DNA of 64,000 bases from Drechmeria coniospora (lineage: Eukaryota > Ascomycota > Sordariomycetes > Hypocreales > Ophiocordycipitaceae), in NCBI RefSeq assembly GCF_001625195.1, contig NC_054390.1:9273222-9337221 (forward strand). Direction: 5' to 3'. Shown piece after piece: positions 22,531 to 33,970 of the stretch. The notes beneath the pieces are model-generated. The model made no database searches. It had not been told where the DNA came from and saw only the letters and a program-made list of their open reading frames with translations. The translations under genes and the position numbers were made by a program. Numbering within the stretch: the stretch's first letter is position 1; every line of letters begins with the position of its first letter.

Positions 22531-24276
22531 ATGGTTACCCTCGAAGATGTGTCGGAGACCCTCCTCGAGAAGTGCGGGTAAGCATCAACTGCTCCTGGCC
22601 CCTGAATCAACCGCCGTGTCCCACGTTCCTAACTCGTTCCAGCGACGTGCCCCGTCAACCACTCGAGCGAGCGGCCAACGCGTACAAGCCACTACCCAGC
22701 TTCGATCTCGACAAGAAGCGATCGTACAAGCAGCAATATGGCGACATGTACTTCTTGCGCCTCGCCAAAATCAAGCCCGCCGTCGACCAGGTGGCGGAGG
22801 CATCGTGGGGGGGGACGGTGATTGGGGGCGAGGAAGCCAAGAGGGTCGAGCGCGTCCTCGACGTGCGCCAGGGCGAACTCTGCTGGGTGACGGGCACCGT
22901 GTACATGGACATGGCTCTGAAACCCAACATTCTGGAGGATGTGTCCAAGGACGTGAGAGGTCCCGTTCTGCTGGTCGAGGCCATTCACTAACGCCTGCCT
23001 GCTTTGCTGCCCCAGCGATGGATCTCGGCTCCGATCTCGACGCAAAAGTACTACTCCGAAGATGGCACCGACCAGATCATGCTGGAGGATGACTCTGGAA
23101 GGGTTCGCTTGGTAGGCGAGCTGCTCGGCACGGTCCCTCTCGTCACAGGCTGCATCATTGCCGTCATGGGAACCGAAAACACCAACGGCGAGTTCGAGGT
23201 CATCGACATCAAATTTCCCGACCTCGCCCCCCAGCCCGAACGGTGGGCTCTCACGAAACAACCGGTTCCCACCTCCGACGGCGAAGCAAAGGTCAAGAAG
23301 GAGGAGGCCAAGGAGGAGGATGAGGAGATGACGGGTACGGCCGAGAGATCCGGCACCAAGGTTGCCGTCGTCTCCGGATTGGCCTTTTCCGGGGCAGATG
23401 CGTCCCACTCGCTGGAGCTGAACCTTCTCCTCGACTACCTGCTGGGAGAAGCGCTCGGGGGTTCCGCCCAAGCCGAAATCTCCCAGATAAGCCGACTCAT
23501 CATCGCAGGCAACTCCATCTCGACAGCCGCCGCCTCGGCCGTTGCGACGGAGACCAATGCCGATTCCGGCACGGCGGACAAAAAGGTGCACAAAAAGTAC
23601 GGCTACGACGCGAGCGCGTACAATGCCCTTCCGTCGCAGCAGTTTGATGAATTCGTCTCGCACCTCCTACCTTCCATTCCCATCACACTACTGCCCGGAG
23701 CCGAAGACCCGGCCAACGTCAGTTACCCTCAGCAGCCCATTCACATGGCCATGTTCTCGTCCGCCAGAGCCTATGGCCAGGATCCATCCAAGACTTCCGA
23801 GCCCGGCTGGTTCGACTTGGTGACGAATCCGTTCGAGGCCGAGATTGAAGGATGGAGGGTGCTGGGCACCGGTGGCCAGAACCTCGACGACGTCTTCAAG
23901 TACATCGACAGCGACGACAGGCTGGGCATGATGGAGGCCATGTGTCGATGGAGATGCTGCGCCCCGACGGCGCCGGACACGCTGTGTAAGCCGACACTGA
24001 GCTGTCTTGAACGGACGGCCCCTCGACTTGACCGCTGACCGTTCTGCAGGGAGCTATCCTTTTCAGGAAGACGACCCGTTCGTGATAAAGGCGTGCCCGC
24101 ACGTCTTCTTCGCCGGCTGCCAGCCCGAGTTTGCGACAAAGGAAATTCGAGGGCCCGACGGCCAGTCTGTTCGCCTCATCACCGTGCCTTCATTTTCAGA
24201 AACGAAAGAGATTGTGCTGCTGGATACGGAGACGCTCGAGGTGTCGAGTGTGAAAATTGACGTGTCAATAGGCTAG
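22531..24276 (+). CDS. POL31: DNA polymerase delta subunit 2 (Cdc1/Pol31)
   Basis: The B subunit of DNA polymerase delta bridges the catalytic subunit to the third subunit. Exons: 22531-22577, 22643-22952, 23016-23985 and 24050-24276, giving 517 residues. It shows the small-subunit N-terminal OB region (KKRSYKQQYGDMYFLRLAKI, KPNILEDVSKDRWISAP) followed by the calcineurin-like phosphoesterase fold (VAVVSGLAFSGAD, RLIIAGNSIS, ITLLPGAEDPANVSYPQQP), which is catalytically inactive in this family. The C-terminus shows WSYPFQEDDPFVIKACPHVF, made by the last splice across a codon for Trp. An acidic Lys/Glu/Asp linker near residues 220-240 is charged and probably flexible. The small first exon (15 codons plus 2 bases) is supported by in-frame joining and a strong GTAAGC donor. 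It is convergent with the downstream F-box-like gene. Confidence 0.95.
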
Positions 24277-24637
24277 AGTATCATCATTTCCACGAGCTTG
24301 AACGAGGCAGGGCGTGAGACAAAGGTCGAGCTCAAGCTTTCGCAGAAGCTCAGCCCGCCGCCAAAGGGAGTAGCGATGGTTTTCTTGTTGAGCGCGAGCT
24401 ATGTAGTGCTGGATATTATGATGAAGACGCAAAGAAGCAAAGCAAGAGAGGTTCATGGTAAGAGATGCAGATGCTGCTGAATCCCGTCAGGCCAAGGTCG
24501 AAAAATCACCGCAGTACCGCCCCTCATCGACTCTTTATGCCGTTCGTCGCCCCAAGGTACATCTTGCCCATGATTCAATGATAAGAAGCAAGGAATTTCC
24601 GTTTCGAATACGCTGCGCCATTGTCGCACTCTCGGGT
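24277..24637. other. Convergent 3' intergenic region
   Basis: The 361 bases between two facing stop codons are presumed 3' untranslated sequence of both genes. No further feature is seen. Confidence 0.5.
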
Positions 24638-26056
24638 TCAATCTTCCTCGGTCTCCATTTCGCTCGCAACAAGATGATCAATCTCAAACGAGTTCCAAGC
24701 GCCTGTTCCACCCGTGACGCCCTGCACGTACTCGACGCAAAACTTGGCCACTTCCCGGCCGAGGTTGTCCAAGGCCTCGACGGACCTGTTCGCCGCAGAC
24801 TCCCGTGTCTCTCTCATCAGCAGTTCGCGGGCCCAAAAATCCCGTTTCGTCTCTCTCACCTGCGTGCGAATCATCTCGTGGCTGCGATCGATGGTCAGGC
24901 TGCATCCCGACTTTGGCGACGGCCCATCCATGTACTGCGTCATCAGGTCGACCCTGAAGTATCGGCACCGGACGGCGAGGATGGCCTTCATGACGGGCGA
25001 GTTCGACTCGAAGAAGTCGATAAAGGTAAAGGCACCCTTCGGCCTGACCTCAGGATTCCACAAGGGCGCGACGCGGATGGTGAAGGAACGAACATTGACT
25101 CGAGGGCGCTGACCATCCCCGTTGGCGGCGAAGACACGGATGGCGCGCGCCATGGCATCCTTTGTCGACTCGGAATAGCGGTTGTCCTCGGCCTCGACGG
25201 CGAGACGACGGAAGAGTGGTAGGTGCTTCACGACGGATATGTCGCTTTGCGTTCGGCTTCTCGAAGCCGCGACGCCGACCGTATTGTCCTCTTCCCAATC
25301 GGAATCGCTCTCCCTGTCGTCGCCTCGAGCATGACGCCGGCCGTGGCTCGGCAGGTCCGACACAGGTGACGAGGCGTCTCGAAGGCGGTACCGGAACACG
25401 TTGTCGCCGTACAGGACGGAGCTGGCTTCGCCGTGGACGATGCGGCAGGTTCCCATGATGGCCGTGGACAAGCCGATTGCCTGTCTCTTGTACACGAGAG
25501 CCCAGCCGGCATGGACGAGGATATCCTTGTCGGCGACGAGCAGATGGCGAAAAATGCGGAGGCGGACTTCTGCGGGAAACTTGAGCAGTTCCGTGCGTTG
25601 TCGTCGTTCCTGTTGCGTCACATTCTGCCGCCTTCCCCGAGGCACTTGCCTGGCACTTTTGGCCTTTTTCTCCTTCCTCTGAGCCGCCTGTTTCGCTCTT
25701 TCGATCACTCGCTCCGCCTTTTGAGCGTCCCTGGCGGCCTTTGCCACCCGTTGGGCCTCTCTCGCCTTCTTTTGCCGCTCGGCCTTCTGCCGGCTTTGCT
25801 CACGCTTCCTCTTCCTCGTCTCGAGGGTCTGGGGGCAGGACGACGGATCGGTGGGATGCGGAATCCATGGAGCGGCCGTAAGGGGTGTCCCGGGAGGAGG
25901 CGTATCCCAGTCGGGGTCGGGTGTGCGTCGGGCAGGGCCCTGGAGGGTGTCTTGGGCAGGAAACCTTGCGGTTGTCGGAGTTGGAAGACCATGCTTGAAC
26001 GTGGCGGTCGTTGGTTTCAAGTTGCCAGCCTTGCTCTTGCCGCGTCCGGGCATCAT
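24638..26056 (-). CDS. F-box-like / 2EXR-type fungal protein
   Basis: An intronless 472-residue protein. Residues 1-80 are Pro/Thr-rich and disordered. Residues 80-157 form a very basic Lys/Arg/Ala/Gln helix, likely a coiled coil and a potential nuclear-localisation or nucleic-acid-binding tract. A segment at 157-175 (LLKFPAEVRLRIFRHLL) then leads into YKRQAIGLSTAIMGTCRIVH and EASSVLYGDNVFRYRL. That pattern is typical of the large ascomycete family of F-box-like/2EXR proteins. The family has no settled biochemical role; F-box relatives act as substrate adaptors for SCF ubiquitin ligases, but that is only a possibility here. Two adjacent ATGs open the frame, so the start could be one codon later. 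Confidence 0.8.
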   Translation of the reverse strand: MMPGRGKSKAGNLKPTTATFKHGLPTPTTARFPAQDTLQGPARRTPDPDWDTPPPGTPLTAAPWIPHPTDPSSCPQTLETRKRKREQSRQKAERQKKAREAQRVAKAARDAQKAERVIERAKQAAQRKEKKAKSARQVPRGRRQNVTQQERRQRTELLKFPAEVRLRIFRHLLVADKDILVHAGWALVYKRQAIGLSTAIMGTCRIVHGEASSVLYGDNVFRYRLRDASSPVSDLPSHGRRHARGDDRESDSDWEEDNTVGVAASRSRTQSDISVVKHLPLFRRLAVEAEDNRYSESTKDAMARAIRVFAANGDGQRPRVNVRSFTIRVAPLWNPEVRPKGAFTFIDFFESNSPVMKAILAVRCRYFRVDLMTQYMDGPSPKSGCSLTIDRSHEMIRTQVRETKRDFWARELLMRETRESAANRSVEALDNLGREVAKFCVEYVQGVTGGTGAWNSFEIDHLVASEMETEED

Positions 26057-27664
26057 TTTTGAATGGAATCAAGAGGCAGCGCGATGATGAGAGGGAGAGA
26101 AAGGAAGCGAGGAGGGAGCAGAGGGGGAGAGGGGGGAGAGGGAAAGGGGAAGAAATGAACAGATTGGTGCGAGGTGTAGGAGCGAGAACTTCCAAATGGC
26201 GCTGCCGTTCTCCTTCCCTCCCTTTGTTTATTCTGCACGTCACTCTCCTTCAGCAGAGATGTTGCGATTTTTTTTGCAGAAAGGTAATCATCGAGCGAGT
26301 TTGTTACATAAATACGATTATTACTTTCTCAAACATAAACACCTTTTGATTTTTCGATGCTTCTAAAATAAGATCAGGAGCTCGATGGCCCAAGGCATTT
26401 TCTGCCTACGCCATGCTCCCTCCATCGTTCCACCATTCCTATTCATCCAACTCTCTTCCACCTCTTCTCATGCTCATCACACCTCCGGCATGAGCCAGGT
26501 CGACGCTGCGCGCCTACAGAAACAGGTGCATGAACAGGCTTGTCGGGAAACCAGGGAGCCATGTATTGGGTAATAGGGAGGCATCGGCAGCAGGCCTGCT
26601 CCGTACTGCGTCCTGCACGTACTTGGCTGCTATGAATGGAGGCATTCCAATGCACGCTCAAGCTTGTATGGGAGCAAGCACATGCCTCGTCCATGAGTGC
26701 CCAGCAGCGAGCAGTGCTACTAATGTGCTCCGGACTCTGAGTCCTTGAACAGCGTAATACCACGGCAGGTCGACCAGCCATGTCGACAAATTGCCGTTTG
26801 ATGCATTTCCTGCTTGCTTGCCTTGGGCCGCTGTTCCTTGCCACCTGGGAATAGTGACGTCTGCCTACCTAGTGCTCTATGGTGTGCGTGCAAGTACTGA
26901 CTGTATACTTCAAAGTACTGTAGTTGTGCCTCTGTAGATCAGAGCACTCACCGTAAGTAAGCAAGTACCCACTTACAGTCACTAGGTACCTGGACAACAG
27001 TGACGGTTTAAATTTGGTAGCGCCATCTTAGTGCCTACATGTACATGTACTCTGCAGTGCCCATTACTACTTACCAGGTACTTACTTGCACTATATGCTT
27101 ACCTACAGTATACTGTACTTGCACTGTACTCCCTATGCCGAACTTTTATCAGTTTCCGGCAAGTAGGTGTACAGTCAACCAATTACAGTGCATGTGCGCT
27201 GTACAGGTACCACATGCAACGTGCCATTATCATGGCGTGGAACGCAGTGACACCAACTAGATGCACTGAAAGGTTCGCACTTTGCCACCAACCGCCCCCC
27301 CCTTCCCCACTAGAACCAAATCAATTTAAGTATCGCCGCGACTTCCCGAACACCGCGACGTGCAACGCCACGACGCCATCTCTCATTCTTCAATCTTTCC
27401 ACAACGTCAACCCACCAAACGGCCAGCTTGTTTTTCAGAGCCCGCCGTGCGAGCACACGAAATCTTCTCTGCTTCGCTCTGCTCTGCTCTGCTCTGCTTC
27501 GCTCTGCACGGCTACGCCACGCCACGCTGAGACCCCGGCTCCGGAAACGCACGACGACGGCCGACATCCCTTCGTCCGACCCCAAGTCCGACCAGCCGTC
27601 CCGACCAAAAGCGTTCAAGCCGGTGGTACGTCGTCACCATCCAAGACGGCCATCATCGGCAACC
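26057..27664. promoter_or_regulatory. Divergent intergenic region with repeat words and a half-copy of a hairpin element
   Basis: This is upstream of both the F-box-like gene (-) and the RFTS gene (+). It has a purine-rich strand near 26085-26155, an AT-rich patch at 26270-26370 and a TACTGTA/AAGTACC word cluster at 26850-27200. A segment at 26974-27026 resembles one arm of the hairpin at 57478. A TCTGC microsatellite lies at about 27478-27510 in the presumed leader of the RFTS gene. No gene is supported. Confidence 0.5.
26974..27026. repeat. Diverged half-copy related to the hairpin at 57478
   Basis: This shares TACAGTCACT, then a segment like GACAAxxGTGACG, then TTTGGTAGC with the left arm of the 57478-57567 element, apart from a small insertion after TACAGTCACT. 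Several of the differences are C/T or G/A changes. The match was found by eye and is partial, and the second arm is not evident here. Confidence 0.5.
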
Positions 27665-29777
27665 ATGGCCGGGCGCAAGCGACGTGCGTCTACCTCGAGC
27701 GTCGAGAGCATCGACGAGAACCGAATCCCCTGGCGTCAGGAAGTGTCCGTCGTCCGCCGAGTTCCCAAGGACATGTCGGCCGACGACTGGCCCATCTTCG
27801 AGCTGCGCGATGCCGTCGTCCTCAACCAAGACGGCCACACGCTGGAGAATGCACTCCACGTCGGCATCCGAGGGCCTTTCATCGTCCGAGGCAACCTCGT
27901 CATCGACGACCCCTCTCAGAGATCCCACCGTAGGCCTGCTCCCTGCCCCGTCCCCGCCGCTCTCGACCCTTGCGTCGTCTAACCTGTTGTCGTCTGCAGT
28001 CATCATGCGCGTGCGCTCCTCGGTTCCCATCGAGATTAAAAAGTGCATCAACTACTCCATCGGCGAATCGGACGACGGAAGCCCTCTCATCTGGATCTCC
28101 GGCGTCGGCGGATGGTACGAGATCAATCCGTCACGCACCTACCGCCCCACCTTCCTCAAGATGTGCGAGGCCACGACGCTCTACTACAAGCTCGTCGACA
28201 TCTACGACTCGACGGCGTCGCAGAGGAAATCCAAGAAGGCGAAGCAATCCTCCTTCATGGATGACCTCGCCGGCGTTTTTCTCACCTACGCCGCCCGTGT
28301 CGGTGACGGCTGCACCTTTGACGAGGTTGTCGAGCGCTGCCACGAGCACGCCGGCTTCTTCATCTGCCAGTTTCCCCAGGAAACCATGATCGACTGGCAG
28401 CCGACTGCCTTCCACAGGTGGCTGATGATGGAGCACGCCGTGCGTCTCCCCTGCCCTGCCTTGCCCGAGCTGAGCCGGTTGCTAACCCCGACCAGGACCT
28501 TGTCGACAAGATAGACGAGCTGAGCAAGAACCCTCAGGCGACCCTTGCCATACCTTCGGCTGAGGCCCTGAGCCCGAGACGTCAACAATCCGCCCCGCTG
28601 TCGTTGTCCAAGCACGCCGACGCCGAGTCCGCGTCGAAGGTCTGCCTGACGAAGCACCCATCGGGTGAACCCAGTCCTCTCGCGCCCGCGGCGCCCGAGA
28701 GGGGCCACCCGAACAAGAAATCCCGTCTGGGCACCCAGCCTTCGCGTGTCCCTGCGAAAGCTCTGAAGCCTGTGGAGCCGTCCCCCGACAAGCCTTCGGC
28801 TCGCTTCGACGAGGCCTTGGCCTCGGTCGTCAAGGCCATGGAGTTTGCCTACGATCTCCTGGCCAACAACAGAAAGGGCATCATGACTAGTACCCTCATC
28901 AACAAGATATACTTTGCCTACAGCTTCCCCTGTTACCGAGACGGCACGACCGGCAGCCACAAGACCCCCGTCATCGAGGTTCTGCACTACTACTCTGCCG
29001 CGCTCCTGCAGCACCTCGACGCCTCCAAGTGGCAGAAGCACGAGATATGGTCCTACCTCCAGCAGCGCTCGAAGATCGAATTCAACCCCGTCGCCTATAG
29101 GCTTGCCGACTTCCCAATCGCCATCTTCCTGCGTAAGCAGATCAAGAGGGACTCGGCCCCGACGCCACCCAAGCGTCCGGCGAACCAGACGCCTGCCGTG
29201 GATGGTGCTTCCACCCCCAAAGGCAAGAGGCTGAAGCATCCTGTAAGCGGTGCCGGCCATGGCAACACAGGCGCCCTTCGGCTGCCATCCACCTCGAAGA
29301 AGCGCGCCCGCTCTCAGTTTGAAAGCGAGTCTGAGTCGGAAGCGTCCGATGTCAAGGACTCGCACGACGATTTCTTGGACGTCGATAACGCGGCCGACGA
29401 CATTGCCGAAGCCGACCATTCCCAAAGTTCCCGCGTGTCCAGCAAATCGCCGCAAGCAGAGCCGGCTAGCATGATGATCCGAGCGGAGAAGATACCTTCC
29501 ACCCTGCCGCACGGCCCCGACGAGACCTGGACGTGTAGCCAAGCAGGCTGCGAATACATCGTTCGCGGCGGCGACGACGAGGAATGCCAGTCTCGCATTC
29601 GCCAACACTTTCAGGAACACAGCCAACAGCTTCAACGGCTCAGCCTGGCAGTGACGGAGAGCCGCGGCCACATGCCGATCAAGTATGCTTCGGCCCCGTT
29701 CCTCCTTTCTTCAGAGGTCCAACTAATCCTTTCGCAGTCATTTGCTCGAGAAGATCAAGCGGCTGGGGGAGAAGGCT

Positions 29778-29820
<43 letters not shown>

Positions 29821-29873
29821 CTGTCAACGGCGTCCTCGCACCCCAGCCCATCAAGCGGAAATTGATAGTATGA
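27665..29873 (+). CDS. RFTS (DNMT1-RFD) domain protein, Raf2/DIM-7-like, with poly-Gln tail
   Basis: Exons 27665-27929, 28000-28439, 28496-29682 and 29738-29873 join in frame to 675 residues. Residues about 37-240 match the replication-foci targeting fold: DWPIFELRDAVVLNQDG, HVGIRGPFIVRGNLVID, WISGVGGWYEINPS and YRPTFLKMCEATTLYYKLVD. A C2H2-like finger begins at residue 582 (C-x4-C ... H-x3-H). A run of 13 pure CAG codons encodes Gln 645-657 just before the terminus. RFTS plus a zinc finger in a protein of this size is the architecture of fission yeast Raf2, a subunit of the Clr4 H3K9 methyltransferase complex, and of Neurospora DIM-7. A role in heterochromatin formation is therefore the best inference, not a demonstrated one. 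It could instead be another of the RFTS proteins that fungi carry. The middle (about 245-580) is Ser/Pro-rich apart from a conserved-looking helical block at about 355-450. Confidence 0.82.
29778..29816 (+). repeat. (CAG)13 coding microsatellite
   Basis: Thirteen uninterrupted CAG triplets in frame encode a 13-glutamine run 18 residues before the stop of the RFTS-domain protein. An uninterrupted codon run is expected to be length-polymorphic between isolates. Confidence 0.95.
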
Positions 29874-30449
29874 CCATTGCGAACGAGGGACGACTTTGGT
29901 GAGTATGTCGCTTCCCCGTGGCCAAAGCTTGCTTTCCTTCGCTGACGGCACAAGATGCATCGATTCTAAGGTTTCTTTTTGGGAGCGGGCAGGCATTTCC
30001 ATTTCGGTCGGCGGTATTTGGTGTTAGATTCAATGTGACGGCCACGGATCGGACCTTGGTAGCCCAATTTCAGTTGGGGTTTAACTTTGCATGGCGTTTT
30101 TAGGTGTCCCGGCGCACTCAAGGGCACAGGAGCAAAAACACATGCTTTGCATTTGATACGCAGAATCTAATTATGCAGTCCTGCGTCTTTTGCGGCACCA
30201 AGACCTACATTATCCACTCGGTCCGCCCCCCTGTTCTGAAAGCTCACACGTCTCTCATCGGCCTGACGTTGCGCTCCCATGTGCGACAAATCCCCCGCCC
30301 AAGCGACATCTGACGCGATTTGTCTCCATTTATTCGTAGTGTGCGGGATTCCCGCAATCAACCAAACTACCACGATCACCCCTTCGGCGAAACCCACCGT
30401 TGAGCCAATAGTGAAGTGCCCTGGAGAGCAGCAAGCAGAAACTGTTTGT
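29874..30449. other. Convergent 3' intergenic region
   Basis: Convergent 3' flanks of the RFTS gene (+) and the CBP80 gene (-), 576 bases. Composition is ordinary, with no repeat words and no supported gene. Confidence 0.5.
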
Positions 30450-33048
30450 CTACTGGTCAGCCACGCCATCCGGCTTTTCATCCGCCATCGTCGTATCCAT
30501 CCTGTCCTTGGAGGCCTCGAGGATAAATGCTTCCTCTATGGCCGCCTTGCGCTGAAAGGCTCTCAGCCAGCGTTGACCCCACCTGCGAATCATGGCCTCC
30601 TCCTGCCCGCTGGAAGAGTCGCCATCGTCCATCTTTGCATCCTCGTTTCCGCCTGCCCAGCTGGACAGTGCCTTGTTGATGGTGCCGAACAGGTCCCTCA
30701 TGGCCTTGACATCCTTTTCCCGCACCTCTGGATCCGCACCGGGGTTGGTATGCACCTGTCGAACCCGACCGCTGACCTTGGCCACGGTGTTGGACACAAG
30801 CTCGAAGACGTAGGCCTGCCCCAGGGATTTCCCACCGTTCGTTCCATTAGACGGCGCGCTGGCGACGAGGGCCCAGTCGGCAATCGCGTTGGGGGTAAGG
30901 ATCGAGTAGTTGAGTAGCTTCTCGACGATCGCCACCGCCACGCCGGGGTGAGGGTGCCAGTACGCCATGATGGCAGAGATGATCTGAGCGCGGGCGGCAA
31001 CGGATGCATGGCCAACTTCGACCAGCCTATCCTTGGTTCGGTCGATGCAGGCCAGAACGTGGCTGAGCGATTTGGACCCGACCCAGCAGACGGCAGTCAC
31101 GAAGACATCCGTGCTGGCGATGAGAGGGTCCAAGCCTCGCTCGCTGGCCTGAGAGTGGACGCTGTCGATGACGGCCTGGAGCTCCTCCTCGGGTGCTTTG
31201 CGTCGGAGCAAAGCGGCAACCTGCTGGCCTTCCTTCGAAAAGGGCGTTTCTATTTCGCCGCTCGCGTTAGTCTTGATCGTGGACGAAGCCACGCGGGAGA
31301 CCCACCAGGATTGTTAAACTTGAAATCGGGCACATCCTTTTCCTTCTCGGAGCCAAGAAGCGGCTGGTACGACTCGGGGAGCGTCTTGACGATTCTCTGC
31401 GCAAAGCTGAGCCTCACTTCTTTATCCAGAGCACCCAGCAGGAACCACTTGTGGGGGTGGAGATCAGGCAACTGGGTGTCGTCTTCCCACTCGGCCCACT
31501 TCCAAGTGAAACCAAAGTTGCTCAGATGGTGAGAGAACCAATCGAGGAAGCGATAGCTCAGCTCAAGGTCCATCCGAGGGCCGTTTCGATACAGGTATCG
31601 GATGGCCCTACCGAGGCTCGGCGCAATGGCGGCGGGCGCAAGCTTGCACGCCTCTGTCAGCACGGAGTGATAGTAGACGACCTTGCACTCGGGCTTGGGC
31701 AGCTGGAAAAGCTGGGAGAAGACTGTGTCGACGGCAACGTCTTCCGGCTTCCACGTGTTTCGATCGGAAGGATACTTGCGTAGGTCGTCGAAGGGCGTCG
31801 CGCGCTTGATGAAGGTTCCGTCGGCAAAGTAGCAATCGAGGTCCATCAAATAGCGAGCAACGGCATTACGGTTGAAGTCGAGGATGTTGATGGTATCCGC
31901 GAGGCCATCTCGAATCAGCGAGGAGGCAATGCTGGAGACGGCGGGGACGGACTCGACATCGTTGTCGCCGTAGACGGAAAACCAGACCTCGGGGAACAGC
32001 GGTCGAGGTCCCGCAACGACGGCTGCCGGGACGGCGATGGGAGGCAGCGCGTGCTTCTGGGCACCTGCGAGCTTGTCTTGGCCTTCAATCTCCTCGAGCG
32101 GCAGTTGCCACGGACGAGGCAGGCAGGCAAGCTCCCAGTTCTTGGCAGCCTCGGCCTGGAGTTGCTTCTGCAGCAGCATGCACAGACCCATGGACGCCGA
32201 TGGGCTCTCCTCCTCGCCCTCGGGCGGGTATAAGTCGACCAACGCCTGCAGGGCGTGCGGTTCGGAGGCGATGATGTCCGTCTTCTCCATCAGGTCGGCC
32301 GCCTGCTGCTGGAACTGGCCGGGAGCGGCGGCCATGACGTAGGGGATGGTGAGGAGAATGATCCTCACGATTTCCGTGCCGATGGTCTGGTCCGGGTCAG
32401 CAAAACGGCCGGTGCCGTGCGGAATGTCGGGCCTCGCTCACGTCTTCGGAGCTTGCGGTCTGCAGATCGGCGGCGCGGCCGAACAGCTCTTCCAGCAGCG
32501 GGAAGATTCCTTGCCCTTCCAACGCAGACTGCAGGCAGGCCAGGAACTTGAGCAGGAGTTTGACCTGCCGCCATTCGCCGAGGCCGATGTTGCTGTCGAT
32601 GGCCTGTGCGAGCTTCGCCAGCACGTCGGCCGTGATTTCGGGATTCGTGACGTTTACCGTCAGGACGACGGCGGCCACGAAGGGGGTCTTGAGGGGCTGC
32701 TCGACAACCAGCTGCATTGTGAGGTTGACGTAGGTCTCGCGCAGCTGCTCATCCTCGTGGTTGTCGGTCACCATGCGAGCGATGGATCGGACCTCCGTGT
32801 CCCACTGCCGCAGGGGGGAGTCGGCGATTGCGAGAAGCTGGCGTCTCAAGCGAACCGGAACAGGCGCATGATCGGTCCGTCGACGCTGCTGCCGGCGATC
32901 GTATTGATCGTCATCGTCTGAGGCAAACGTCGGGTAAGCTCTTGGTCAAGGTCACGGGGTACGGTTCATCCGAGGACGGCAACGAACCACGATATCGTCT
33001 TTTTCGATTGCCGTAACCGCCATGGTGGCGCCTATCGTAGTCGGCCAT
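30450..33048 (-). CDS. CBC1: Nuclear cap-binding complex large subunit CBP80
   Basis: CBP80 is the MIF4G-type large subunit that, with CBP20, binds the m7G cap of nascent transcripts in the nucleus. Exons on the minus strand: 33048-32988, 32917-32442, 32386-31306 and 31249-30450, giving 805 residues, as expected for the family. The first exon encodes a basic start (MADYDRRHHGGYGNRKRR), continuing DDDQYDRRQQ after the splice. Recognisable segments include MVTDNHEDEQLRETYVNLTM, RPWQLPLEEIEG, ELSYRFLDWFSHHLSNFGF, TWKWAEWEDD and HPHKWFLLGALDKEVRLSFA. The C-terminal MIF4G-like unit contains AIMAYWHPHPGVAVAIVEKL and NYSILTPNAIADWAL, typical of CBP80. Each intron restores an otherwise broken frame. 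It is convergent with the RFTS gene. Confidence 0.96.
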
Positions 33049-33828
33049 GGCACAGGACTTTTGTGCAGCGAGCGAGGCCAGACGCGAGGTCCAATGGGTG
33101 CTGCAGAAGGAGGGCTCGCGAGATGGAACGACGACGGGATGTTTGGATGGGGGTCGCTGAGCAAGGTGAACGAAGGTTGTTCCTGGCGGCGACCTTGTGC
33201 CTGTTGGCCCCAATAAAAGCCTGGCACACCGTGCTGCAGGTACATGTACATTTACTATTACCTGTACTCGGTCGTCGATGGAGTACCTATACATGCACAC
33301 ATGCACTTGTTGATTACAGCACTCCGTAATACACTTCCAGTGTGAAGCAGGTAGCATCGCAGTGCCTCAGGCAGAAAATTCCTGGGCACTGTGCACCACG
33401 GGGCATCTGAGTATTACTAAGTACTCCGTACTAGGTAAGTAATACAGAGTACTTACTGTACTTAGTATTTGTACGCCGTACTCCGCAAGTACATGTGGTT
33501 GTCCTTGTACCTTTTTGGCTGCAAGTACTCCGTAGTGGTGTACTTGTTTTTACGAGAAGAGTGCCCTTACTGTACAAAGTATTGCTTGTAAGTAAGTAAG
33601 TAATTTTCCGGAGTAGGTAAGTAAGTAATGACTAGCATGCTGTAATAATACATCGTAGTAATAGTAGGCACTCCGTAAATAATACTCCGTACCCCTACAT
33701 GTGCATGCTAACAGATGGTACTAATGCAGCAGGGTGCGAATGTATCCACTAGCAATGATCGCTTTGCTTGTACGGAGTACATGCAAGTACTGTAATTACG
33801 CAGTAATAATAGTACATACTGTACGGAG

Positions 33829-33888
33829 TACGCAGTAATGATAATACAAGTACTCCGTACTGTACGCAGTAATAATAATACAAGTACT
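33829..33888. repeat. 26-base direct repeat pair within the word cluster
   Basis: Two copies (33829-33854 and 33863-33888) differ at one position; both run from TACGCAGTAAT to CAAGTACT. A third partial copy begins near 33798. The spacing is 34 bases, so this looks like a small local duplication. Confidence 0.85.
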
Positions 33889-33952
33889 TTGTTGTGTCCG
33901 GACTGTACTGTACGTATTACTTGCTTACTAACTTAGCTGTACTCAGCACTCC

Positions 33953-33970
33953 GTACTCCGTACGGAGTAC
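33953..33970. repeat. 18-base perfect palindrome GTACTCCGTACGGAGTAC
   Basis: This is a perfect inverted repeat formed by a TACTCCGTA word abutting its own complement. The 12-base core CTCCGTACGGAG recurs at 42926-42937 and 49927-49938. All three are intergenic. Confidence 0.9.

Noticed and set aside
33586..33630. GTAAGTAAGTA arrays as possible clustered 5' splice sites
   Set aside because: There are no flanking exons, branch sites or acceptors. They are better explained as tetranucleotide repeats within the word clusters.
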